Of a DNA stretch of 64,000 bases, positions 1 to 8,167 are shown piece by piece. Each line of letters starts with the position of its first letter. The stretch's first letter is position 1. The notes beneath the pieces are model-generated. The model saw nothing but the letters and a program-made list of their open reading frames with translations. It did no database searches and was not told where the DNA came from. Origin of the DNA: Alphaproteobacteria bacterium CG11_big_fil_rev_8_21_14_0_20_39_49. Its GTDB lineage: Bacteria; Pseudomonadota; Alphaproteobacteria; Rickettsiales; UBA6187. Position numbers and translations under genes: made by a program. The stretch covers positions 444,872 through 508,871 of the forward strand of contig PCXK01000007.1 of the NCBI GenBank assembly GCA_002787635.1, written 5' to 3'.

Positions 1-1
1 T

Positions 2-1738
2 GTGGATGTATTATCTAACACAAGCGATCCTGATGGCGATACTGTAACGTTATTGTCGGTTAATAATCCTTCACATGGTACTGTTCAAATAGTTAACGGA
101 CAGGTATTATATACTCCGGACCTTGATTACAACGGTAATGATGAGTTCACTTATGTTGTATCAGATGGTAATGGCGGTACTGATACCGGTACGGTTTATG
201 TTATAGTTACCCCTGTAAATGATGCACCTGTTGCAAATGATGACTTTGCTATCACGGATGAAGATGTTCCTGTAACAATAGATGTTCTTGATAACGATTT
301 TGATGTTGACGGCGATACTATTCAGATTGACTTTGTAACAAACGGCAATCACGGAACTACACAAGTTGTAAACGGTGAAGTGGTATATACGCCTAATCCG
401 AACTTCTTTGGTACGGATACATTTACTACTTATGTAATTACTGACGGACAGGGTGGTTCTGCTCAGGCTATGGTTGAAGTTACGGTTAATCCTGTAAATG
501 ACGATCCTGTAGCGGTTGATGATTCTGCATTTACTTCGGAAGATACTGCGGTATCGGTTGATGTTGTCGGCAATGACACTGATATCGAAGGTGATACATT
601 AAGTTTGGAGTCGGTAACTGACGGTGCAAACGGTACTGTTACCATAGTAAACGGTGAAGCGGTCTATACTCCTAACCAAGGATTCTCCGGTACGGATACA
701 TTTACATATGTTGTTTCTGACGGTAATGGAGGCACTGATACCGGTACGGTTACAGTAGAGGTTGTTTCTTCAAATGAAGCTCCGATTGCAAGACCTGATT
801 CTGCAATAACCCTTCAGGGCAAGCCGATAACTATTAACGTACTTGCCAATGATAACGATGTTGACGGAACAATTGTAGATGTTGTCCCTGTAAATCAGCC
901 TAGCTACGGTACTATTACCGTTAATCCTAACGGTTCGATAGTTTATAATCCGAACGGGGGCTTTACAGGTACTGATACCTTTACTTATAGAGTAATTGAT
1001 AATGACAACAATACGTCATTACCTGCTGTTGTTACCGTAACGGTAAAACCGCTTACATTGCCTGACTTTGGTCCGGGTGCAAATGATGAGGATGATTCTG
1101 ACGGAACACCTGAACCATTAAATAACTCATCAAATCCGGGAAAACTTGGTGATATAGGTAACTACGATCCTTATGGAAAAATAAGTAATTTTGATTACTC
1201 CGACTATGCATTAAGACTTGTATTTGAGCTGCCTGATGTGGTTAAAAAGTCTGAAGGCTCTCAAACATTCGGTATTCCAAGAACAAGCTTTGAGCATAGG
1301 GACGATAAAGAAATACAATTCGAGGCATTAATGGCTGACGGATCGGACTTACCTGCATGGATGGAGTTTGATGCGGAAAAAGGTGAGTTTAGAATATCAC
1401 CGCCGGATCTGCCGAATGAGAATTTCGAAATTTTAGTTACGGCTAAAGACGATGATGGCAATGAAGCCGAATCAACATTCACGCTAATATTGCTTGATGA
1501 AAGTAGTGTTGCATTCTTCGAAGAAGAAAGTGGTGAGAATGAGGAAGATGAAGATATCTCGGAAAATTCTGCACCTGTGGATGCCGCTTTTGAAGCTTTA
1601 TTAAAAGAATTTAATGAGTTTACTAAGCGTGATTTTAATGATGGATTTGTTCCATTTTCTAAACAATTAAATAATAATTTAAAAACTGAGTTGGATAGTC
1701 GTGCTCTTGAACTTATCAAGAACATGTACGCCGCTTAA
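2..1738 (+). CDS. Giant cadherin/Ig-like tandem-repeat surface protein, 3' end
   Basis: The open frame runs in from the window edge, so the 5' part is missing. The first GTG is internal to a repeat. About four repeats of roughly 90-97 residues are visible (residues 1-350), each with DxDGDT, YTPN and GTDTFTY motifs typical of tandem-95/VCBS-like cadherin domains. These usually bind calcium and build stiff surface stalks. A linker follows, then a dystroglycan/He_PIG-type domain near residues 435-500 (LPAWMEF, FTLIL) and an acidic, then charged helical tail. No RTX nonapeptides (GGxGxD) are visible. It is 16 nt upstream of a TolC-like gene and co-directional with adaptor genes, so it is probably the exported substrate of that module. 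The family is clear; the adhesin role is inferred. Confidence 0.85.
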   Translation: MDVLSNTSDPDGDTVTLLSVNNPSHGTVQIVNGQVLYTPDLDYNGNDEFTYVVSDGNGGTDTGTVYVIVTPVNDAPVANDDFAITDEDVPVTIDVLDNDFDVDGDTIQIDFVTNGNHGTTQVVNGEVVYTPNPNFFGTDTFTTYVITDGQGGSAQAMVEVTVNPVNDDPVAVDDSAFTSEDTAVSVDVVGNDTDIEGDTLSLESVTDGANGTVTIVNGEAVYTPNQGFSGTDTFTYVVSDGNGGTDTGTVTVEVVSSNEAPIARPDSAITLQGKPITINVLANDNDVDGTIVDVVPVNQPSYGTITVNPNGSIVYNPNGGFTGTDTFTYRVIDNDNNTSLPAVVTVTVKPLTLPDFGPGANDEDDSDGTPEPLNNSSNPGKLGDIGNYDPYGKISNFDYSDYALRLVFELPDVVKKSEGSQTFGIPRTSFEHRDDKEIQFEALMADGSDLPAWMEFDAEKGEFRISPPDLPNENFEILVTAKDDDGNEAESTFTLILLDESSVAFFEEESGENEEDEDISENSAPVDAAFEALLKEFNEFTKRDFNDGFVPFSKQLNNNLKTELDSRALELIKNMYAA

Positions 1739-1754
1739 AAAGTGAGGACTAAAA

Positions 1755-3326
1755 GTGTTTAATTTAAATTCGATTAATCAAAAGTTTGTATCGGCAGGTT
1801 GTACGGTATTTACTGCATTATTTTTAACATCTTGTGCTACAAAGATTGAACCTTTGACAGAAGATGAAATTAAAAAAGTAGTAAAACAGGACGCTAAATT
1901 TATAGCTGAAAACAGAGTTTCTGTTGATAAGCCTGTTACAATCTACGATGCTATGGCTATGGCATTAGTAAATAATCTGGATTACAGGGTTCAGCTATTA
2001 GAGCAGGCTGTCGCACAAGGTCAGTTTGATGTGGCTAAATTCAATATGTATCCGAAACTTAATTCCACAGTGGGTGCGTCGCACAGAAACCCTGCAAGGG
2101 TGTCTAATTCGGAGTCACTTGCTACCGGATTGCAGTCTTTAGAGCCGTCAACTTCCGAGGATAGGGATCGTTCATACGGTGACCTTACTTTTTCTTGGAA
2201 CGTTATTGACTTTGGTGTGAGCTACTATCAGGCGAAACAGGAAGCTAATAAAGTGCTTATTGCTAAAGAGCTTAGACGTAAAGCGTTACAAGGTCTTTTA
2301 GTAAGGGTGAGAGAGGCTTACTGGAAAGCTGCCGCATCACAGGCTTTGAAGGAAAGGGTTGACGATATAATCGTACAGGTTAAAGCTGCCCTAAGGAAAG
2401 CTGAAAAAGTTGAGGAGCAAAAGTTAAGACCGCCTTTGGAGTCCTTGCGTTTCCAACGTTCATTGATGCAGATATTGCAGGAAATGAAGGCTGTTAAAGA
2501 TGACCTTGAAAAAGCTGAGATAGAACTATATCAACTTTTGAACATACCTATGGAAAGAGGCTACGAGCTTTCTTTTGATGAATTGGATTTCGAAGAAATA
2601 CCTATAGTTAATATCGGTAAAGAAGAGCTTATTGAGATGGCTTTAGTTGAGCGTCCTGAGCTTCGTGAAGAAATTTACAGGCATAAAATCAGCTATGCCG
2701 AGACTAAAAAAGCAATGCTAAGACTACTTCCGGGGCTTGAGTTGAAAGCTGCGGAAAACTTCGATAGTAACAGCTTCTTAGTTGACCAGTGGTGGCAAAA
2801 TGCCAGTGTTCAGGTTACTGCCAACCTTGTTGATATAGCTACATATAAAACAAGGATTAATGCTGCTGAAGTTCAGGAAGATCTGGCTATTCAGAAGCGT
2901 ATGGCTTTACAGGTTGCGATTCTTTCACAGGTTAACATATCTTACAAAGACTATGAAAACTCAATGGAAAATCTTGATCAGGCACGTAAGGTAAGTGATA
3001 TTGACGAGCAGATTAGCAGGCTGGTTGATATTTCTGCAAGGAACGAAGTGGAGATAGAGCTTGAGCGTATTAAAACTTCTGCTGCTGCTATATCTACAAA
3101 GCTTCAGGAATTCCAGTCATATGCAAATTTCCAGAATGCATTCGGCAGGTTATTGTTCTCTGTCGGTTATGATGTAGTTGACATTGACGGCGAGTACCAT
3201 AATATATATTTGTTATCAGATCACTTTAAGGAGCAATTTGCTGCCGTATCCGGTCAAACAATGACTTCGGTTATAGCAAGCATTAAAGAAAGACCTAAGC
3301 AGACTGATGTTAACGGTATATATTAG
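1755..3326 (+). CDS. TolC-family outer-membrane efflux lipoprotein
   Basis: This 523-residue protein starts with GTG behind a GTGAGGA ribosome site. The N-terminus is a lipoprotein signal with lipobox LTSC and Cys27 as the lipidation site. The rest is alpha-helical with two OEP-type halves, for example residues 55-250 and 290-470, rich in long amphipathic helices as in TolC channel tunnels. Members trimerise to form an outer-membrane and periplasmic duct for type I secretion or efflux. It lies directly between the repeat protein and three HlyD-type adaptors, so it is most likely the outer-membrane exit for that substrate. Family assignment is from overall pattern and context. The lipid anchor suggests an NodT/CusC-like subtype. 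Confidence 0.85.
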   Translation: MFNLNSINQKFVSAGCTVFTALFLTSCATKIEPLTEDEIKKVVKQDAKFIAENRVSVDKPVTIYDAMAMALVNNLDYRVQLLEQAVAQGQFDVAKFNMYPKLNSTVGASHRNPARVSNSESLATGLQSLEPSTSEDRDRSYGDLTFSWNVIDFGVSYYQAKQEANKVLIAKELRRKALQGLLVRVREAYWKAAASQALKERVDDIIVQVKAALRKAEKVEEQKLRPPLESLRFQRSLMQILQEMKAVKDDLEKAEIELYQLLNIPMERGYELSFDELDFEEIPIVNIGKEELIEMALVERPELREEIYRHKISYAETKKAMLRLLPGLELKAAENFDSNSFLVDQWWQNASVQVTANLVDIATYKTRINAAEVQEDLAIQKRMALQVAILSQVNISYKDYENSMENLDQARKVSDIDEQISRLVDISARNEVEIELERIKTSAAAISTKLQEFQSYANFQNAFGRLLFSVGYDVVDIDGEYHNIYLLSDHFKEQFAAVSGQTMTSVIASIKERPKQTDVNGIY

Positions 3327-3343
3327 TACGGATAAATTTTTAA

Positions 3344-4129
3344 ATGAAACTTTTATCTAACTTAGTTTTTATAATATTGGCACTCGGCAGTGTAGCAACC
3401 TACGCTGCCGAGCTTGAGTATAGCGACTATGCTAACGGTCTCCTTGATAAAGAGGATAGTGTTGCGAATATTTCAGACGGCATTAAGGGGCAGCTACAGC
3501 CGGTAAAATACGCTTTAATATCCAGTGAGACAACGGCTAGTATTACAACTATAAGCGTATCTGACAGCGATACGTTTAATAAAGGCGATACCTTAGTAGA
3601 ATTTAATTGCAGCATAGAACGTGCCGAGCTTAAAAAAGCACAGGCAGCTAAAAATGCAGATGATACGAGGGTAAAGGTCAATACTAAACTTGATGAGCTA
3701 TCTTCAATAAGCCAGCTTGATTATAAACTTGCCGTATATAAAGCGGAAGAATCTGCTGCTGAAGTTTCTATAATTTCCGAACGAGTCAGAAATTGTAAAA
3801 TTAAGGCTCCATATTCGGGTGTTGTAGAAGAAGTTTTAAGACAAAATTACGAATATGTAAAAAAAGGTGAGCCTGTTTTAAAAATTCTTGATGATTCGGT
3901 GCTTGAAATTGAGCTGCTTGTTCCGTCACAGTGGGTAACATGGCTAAAAAAAGACAAGGAATTCAATGTTGACGTATCAGAATTAGGAAAGTCATATAAA
4001 GCACAGATTACTACCATTGGTGCAAAAATCGATCCTGTTAGCCAATCTATTAAGATTAAAGGTGCTATTTCCAATAAAGATAAAATATTGAAGCCCGGAA
4101 TGAGTGTTACGGCTTTTTTTGAAAAGTAG
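3344..4129 (+). CDS. Periplasmic adaptor (HlyD/RND membrane-fusion family), secreted
   Basis: A 261-residue protein with a cleavable signal peptide (hydrophobic residues 4-20 ending ATYAAE). A short biotinyl-lipoyl-like half near residues 60-90, a coiled hairpin (residues 85-140), then IKAPYSGVVEEV for the second lipoyl half and a beta-barrel segment follow. The ending LKPGMSVTAFFEK is typical of RND/HlyD adaptors. These proteins bridge an inner-membrane pump to a TolC channel. The gene is 17 nt after the TolC gene and 3 nt before the GAF-HlyD fusion, so it is part of one transcription unit. It is short compared with usual adaptors of 330-400 residues. Confidence 0.85.
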   Translation: MKLLSNLVFIILALGSVATYAAELEYSDYANGLLDKEDSVANISDGIKGQLQPVKYALISSETTASITTISVSDSDTFNKGDTLVEFNCSIERAELKKAQAAKNADDTRVKVNTKLDELSSISQLDYKLAVYKAEESAAEVSIISERVRNCKIKAPYSGVVEEVLRQNYEYVKKGEPVLKILDDSVLEIELLVPSQWVTWLKKDKEFNVDVSELGKSYKAQITTIGAKIDPVSQSIKIKGAISNKDKILKPGMSVTAFFEK

Positions 4130-4132
4130 AAT

Positions 4133-5488
4133 ATGGACAAGCAAATACCGAATCTCGTACAGTCGACTAAAGATCTGGCGGCTCTTGTAAAGCTTGAGCA
4201 GGAGGCATCTTTACAAAAAACTCCTGAGGATTTGTACAACCTTATAATTCACAAAACAAGACAGATAGTCAGCTATGATTTCGGTGTATTATGGTTAAAA
4301 TCAGGTAACGAATTCGTCAAATTCACCGACGTAGACTTAGATAATAAAAATGTTCCGGTTATTGAGCTTTTAAAGCATATAGTAAAAAGAAAAAGAACCG
4401 ATCCGATTGAAAAAATTGCTCATACCGACTTAAAAGGTCATTATGCCGATTCTGCTAAAGACCACCTTTTTAGGCATACTATTATTGTTGAGCTTGAATT
4501 GCATAAACAGGTTGTAGGTGTTTTAATACTCTCACGTAGTGAATTATGGCATAAACGTGAAATGGTGTTGCTGGACAATCTTAGATATTGTTACGCATTA
4601 TGTTTGGGGTGTTTTAATCCCAATATATTGCATCAGGCATTTTGGAAAAAAATTGTAAATAAATTCTTCTCAAAAACCAGTTATGCCGTAGTTATTTCTG
4701 CAATATTATTTATTTTATTTGTTGTGCAAGTGCCGTTGACGGTATTGGCACCTGCGGAAGTTGTTTCCAGTAAGCCGGTATATATAAGAAGTGAAATAGA
4801 CGGTGTTATTGAAAAAATACATGTTCCGCCAAATAATTTTGTGGAAGAGGGGACTAAATTATTTTCACTCAACAAAGAAAATATTCAGTCACAGCTTAAT
4901 ATATTAGAGAAAAAACTTGCTCTCGTAGTAACCCAGCATAAGATTGCAAGCAAGTCAGGGTTAAGTGATAATAAGCAAAAAGAAAAGATACCCGTTTTCA
5001 AAAAAGAAATAGAAAAAAACATAGCCGAACTGGAATACTACAAATACCTATTGGGTAAAACCGATATATATGCCCCAAAATCAGGACTGGTTATATTTGA
5101 CCGGACTCACAAGCTAGAAGGTCGTCCGGTAAAAACCGGTGAAAATATAATGCTGCTATCTGATGAGAAGGAAAGTGCGTTAGATATTTTCCTGCCTGTA
5201 AATGATGCTATTAATTTTAAGGAAGACGGCATAGTAAAGTTTTTCCTCAATACCGCACCAAGAGAGCCGTTAGAGGCTAAGATAACATATTCATCTTATG
5301 AGGCGGAAGTTACGCCTGACGGTGTATTGGCATACCAGATAAGAGCTAGTTTTAATAACGTCAGTGAAGATGAAAGCCCAAGAATCGGTTTAAGAGGTTC
5401 TGCTAAATTATATGCCGACAGTGTTCCTCTTATATATTACCTGCTTAGAAAGCCATTATCTTATTTAAGACGCAAAATCGGATTCTAA
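4133..5488 (+). CDS. GAF-domain/HlyD membrane-fusion fusion protein
   Basis: In this 451-residue protein, residues about 15-165 look like a GAF sensory domain (ED-LY-LI-TRQIV pattern, then VVGVLILSR). One transmembrane segment lies near residues 182-206. A HlyD-like periplasmic part follows, with IRSEIDGVIEKIHVPPN (lipoyl half), a coiled hairpin around residues 250-300, IYAPKSGLVIF (second half) and a beta-barrel ending LRGSAKLYAD. The GAF domain would face the cytoplasm, suggesting that a small ligand or signal gates the adaptor; this is inference. Such GAF-HlyD proteins occur beside M50-HlyD proteins, as here (2 nt gap to the next gene). Confidence 0.8.
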   Translation: MDKQIPNLVQSTKDLAALVKLEQEASLQKTPEDLYNLIIHKTRQIVSYDFGVLWLKSGNEFVKFTDVDLDNKNVPVIELLKHIVKRKRTDPIEKIAHTDLKGHYADSAKDHLFRHTIIVELELHKQVVGVLILSRSELWHKREMVLLDNLRYCYALCLGCFNPNILHQAFWKKIVNKFFSKTSYAVVISAILFILFVVQVPLTVLAPAEVVSSKPVYIRSEIDGVIEKIHVPPNNFVEEGTKLFSLNKENIQSQLNILEKKLALVVTQHKIASKSGLSDNKQKEKIPVFKKEIEKNIAELEYYKYLLGKTDIYAPKSGLVIFDRTHKLEGRPVKTGENIMLLSDEKESALDIFLPVNDAINFKEDGIVKFFLNTAPREPLEAKITYSSYEAEVTPDGVLAYQIRASFNNVSEDESPRIGLRGSAKLYADSVPLIYYLLRKPLSYLRRKIGF

Positions 5489-5490
5489 AA

Positions 5491-7614
5491 TTGTCAGAAA
5501 CACAATTGCCTAAATTAAGAGAGAATTTAAGCGTGTACCCTGAAGACGGAGAAAGGGGCAGCTCGCAAAGCTGGCTTATATATGATAGCATAGTTCATCG
5601 TTTTTATCAAGTTGGTTACGTTGAATACTTAATCTTGTCTTTGTGGCATCTTGCGGATAAAAACAAGATTATCGAGGCTTTAAGAGTTGTCTATAAAAAG
5701 ACAATAACTCCCGAACATTTTGACGAGTTTTTCCAGTTTTTAGTTATGGCAAGGCTGCTGCAATATAGCAAGTTTACTACCTCATTTGGTGCGGATAAAA
5801 AAAATAAGTTGCCTTTTTTAGCTAAATTTCAAAAGCTTTTCTTTTACCGCATACATCTTTTTAGACCTGAAAAAATATTAAATGCCATACTTCCATATTG
5901 TAAATGGATATTTACAATACAATTCAATATTGCAATGATGTTTGTAATCTTTATAGGTGCATTCGGCATAATAAAGAACTTTGAAAGCTACTTATCAACG
6001 TTTAAATATTTTTTGAATATCAGCGAGATAGGTCTTTGGATACTTGCGATTGTAATCGTTAAGATTGTGCATGAATTCGCTCATGCTACGGTATCAAAGC
6101 ATTATGGATGTAAAGTGTCGTCAATGGGAGTTGCCATACTCGTATTTTGGCCTGTATTATTTACAGATACTACCCACACATGGTCATTGAACAACCGAAA
6201 AAAAAGAATATTGATATCTTCGGCGGGTGTTATAAGTGAAATATATGTAGCTGCAATTTGCAGTATATTATGGCTGCTTCTTCCTGACGGAACTATTCGC
6301 AGTATCGCATTCGTCTTATCCGGCACGGCATGGATAGCGTCTTTATTTATAAATGCCAATCCGTTCATGAGGTTTGACGGTTATTTCGTATTATCCGATA
6401 TAGTAAAAATTCCTAACTTACACCAAGCTGCCGGTCATTATCTTAACCAGTATATCGACAAATATATATTCGGTGTAAAAATATCAAAAGATTTGTCACA
6501 TATTAAAAAATCGGCAAGACCGAAACTTGCGTTATTCGGACTGGCAATATTTATATACAGGCTATTTTTAACAACGGTGATATTACTGCTTATATATAAC
6601 TATGCGTTTAAATTGTTAGCTTTTACAATGATGCTGCTATATATTTCATCTGTATTGATTTTACCTCTATATAGAAAAATTAAATATTTAAAGTCGCTGA
6701 AAATGTCTAACTTTAAAAGAAATGTATTAATAAGAACAATTGCTTTTGCATGGATTCTAATGTTGTTTATTTTGTTTCCGTGGCGTTCAAGTATCGAAGT
6801 TCCGGCCATCATGCATTTTAAAAATAGTAGCGTATTATACGCAGATTCGGATTCTGTTATAAAAAAAATATATGTAAAACAAGGACAGCGTGTAAATGAG
6901 GGGGACATATTACTTGTACTTGATTCGCCAAGTATAAATTATGATCTGCAAAGGCTTGAGCTTGAATATCACATTTTAAAATGGAAATATAAGGCAGCCT
7001 CTGTATCTGAGGAGTATAAGTCTATTTTACAAACTACGATGAAAGAGCTGGACGAAAAGGAAAGTGAATATAAAAGCTTTCAGCAAAAGAAAAACCTGCT
7101 GGTGGTTAAGGCTCCGCACTCAGGTATTGTATATTTTCCATCATTTTATATAGAAGGTGAGCTTTCATATAAAAAAGGGCAGGATATTTTGTCCGTTATG
7201 TCGCCTGATGAGCTTGTAGTAACCGGTTATATAAAAGAAGATGTGGTGCGGTATTTTGAACCAAATGAAAAGGCTTCCTTTTACCCCGAAGATATCTCAT
7301 TTAAAACGGTAGATGCATCAATATATAATGTTTCTCCTGTCGGCATTGAAAGAATGGAGCAGCCTTATCTGGCTTCGGTATATGGCGGAGAAATCGCAGT
7401 TACCACAAAACAGGAGGAGGGTAGGGAGGAATTAGTACCCCAAAGCGGTATATACACAATCACGGCATTTGCACAAAATGACAATCTGTATAGTGAAAAA
7501 AACTTCCCCATGATAATAAGGGGAACAATGGTTTTAAAGTCAAAGCCATATAGTGTCGGTAAATCATTCTTTGATTTTGTATATGCAGGATTTTTAAAGC
7601 ACTCAAGCTTTTAA
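5491..7614 (+). CDS. Site-2-protease-like (M50) / HlyD fusion membrane protein
   Basis: A 707-residue protein that starts with TTG two bases after the previous stop. A cytoplasmic N-terminal part of about 120 residues resembles a PqqD-like/winged region. A polytopic core follows with the zinc motif HEFAH (residues 194-198) and the second M50 motif NPFMRFDG (290-297), both intact. Further membrane helices run to about residue 435. A HlyD-type periplasmic part follows with lipoyl halves near residues 445-480 and 545-560 (VKAPHSGIVYF), a coiled hairpin between them and a beta-barrel. M50 enzymes cleave within the membrane, and the HlyD part could dock on TolC. It may take the place of the inner-membrane pump. 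The last 12 bases overlap the convergent gene at 7603-8166. Confidence 0.85.
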   Translation: MSETQLPKLRENLSVYPEDGERGSSQSWLIYDSIVHRFYQVGYVEYLILSLWHLADKNKIIEALRVVYKKTITPEHFDEFFQFLVMARLLQYSKFTTSFGADKKNKLPFLAKFQKLFFYRIHLFRPEKILNAILPYCKWIFTIQFNIAMMFVIFIGAFGIIKNFESYLSTFKYFLNISEIGLWILAIVIVKIVHEFAHATVSKHYGCKVSSMGVAILVFWPVLFTDTTHTWSLNNRKKRILISSAGVISEIYVAAICSILWLLLPDGTIRSIAFVLSGTAWIASLFINANPFMRFDGYFVLSDIVKIPNLHQAAGHYLNQYIDKYIFGVKISKDLSHIKKSARPKLALFGLAIFIYRLFLTTVILLLIYNYAFKLLAFTMMLLYISSVLILPLYRKIKYLKSLKMSNFKRNVLIRTIAFAWILMLFILFPWRSSIEVPAIMHFKNSSVLYADSDSVIKKIYVKQGQRVNEGDILLVLDSPSINYDLQRLELEYHILKWKYKAASVSEEYKSILQTTMKELDEKESEYKSFQQKKNLLVVKAPHSGIVYFPSFYIEGELSYKKGQDILSVMSPDELVVTGYIKEDVVRYFEPNEKASFYPEDISFKTVDASIYNVSPVGIERMEQPYLASVYGGEIAVTTKQEEGREELVPQSGIYTITAFAQNDNLYSEKNFPMIIRGTMVLKSKPYSVGKSFFDFVYAGFLKHSSF

Positions 7615-8166
7615 CTTTTTAGCTTTAGCAGCCTCTTTTTGTGTAGCGATACGTGATTTGCCGGTTATAATATCCTCTCCCCACTCGTCTAACAACTTTT
7701 TTTGTTCATTTTTGAGTGCCTTTGTCTGCATGTCGGCACGTGCGGTTATAAATATTAAACTCAGGTTAGGCAATATCCATATCAGCATCCAGCCAACTGC
7801 GGAAAAGCCGTATATAACAAACCATGTCAAAGGGTCTGTCATTAAATGCTTGGCGTATATGTCTTTTTCGTAAGTAAGACCGATTTCGAATAAGTATGGT
7901 ATTACGGCAGTGAAATTACATGCTGTAACCGTTTTTGAAGCAAACCTTCCCGCCCCCCTGTCAATAGTCATAGATAATATTGAAGGCAACATGCCAAGTA
8001 AAAAGAAAGCGAATGCGTAATATGATATGCTTATAAGCCACACGACTATACCGAGTCCGATTATCTTGCCGAAGATACCTATGCCCTTTAGCTCGCTTCT
8101 TTTGTTTGATTTTATTTTTTTCTTTGCTTTTTCCTCGGAGGTTGCCGAGTTTTTTTCTTTTGCCAT
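7603..8166 (-). CDS. Conserved hypothetical inner-membrane protein
   Basis: A 187-residue protein with a very lysine-rich start (residues 2-26), two close hydrophobic stretches near residues 30-65 and two more near 110-142, then a charged helical tail. I do not recognise a family. It lies one base downstream of the pseudokinase gene on the same strand, so the two are probably co-transcribed and may form a membrane pair. Its 3' end overlaps the M50-HlyD gene by 12 bp in tail-to-tail orientation. The ATG start at 8166 leaves no competing upstream start. Confidence 0.75.
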   Translation of the reverse strand: MAKEKNSATSEEKAKKKIKSNKRSELKGIGIFGKIIGLGIVVWLISISYYAFAFFLLGMLPSILSMTIDRGAGRFASKTVTACNFTAVIPYLFEIGLTYEKDIYAKHLMTDPLTWFVIYGFSAVGWMLIWILPNLSLIFITARADMQTKALKNEQKKLLDEWGEDIITGKSRIATQKEAAKAKKLKA

Positions 8167-8167
8167 A

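Noticed and set aside
1261-1725. 154-residue antisense frame in the repeat-protein gene
   Set aside because: Ser/Leu-rich shadow of the plus-strand gene; the plus frame has clear domains and the shadow has none.
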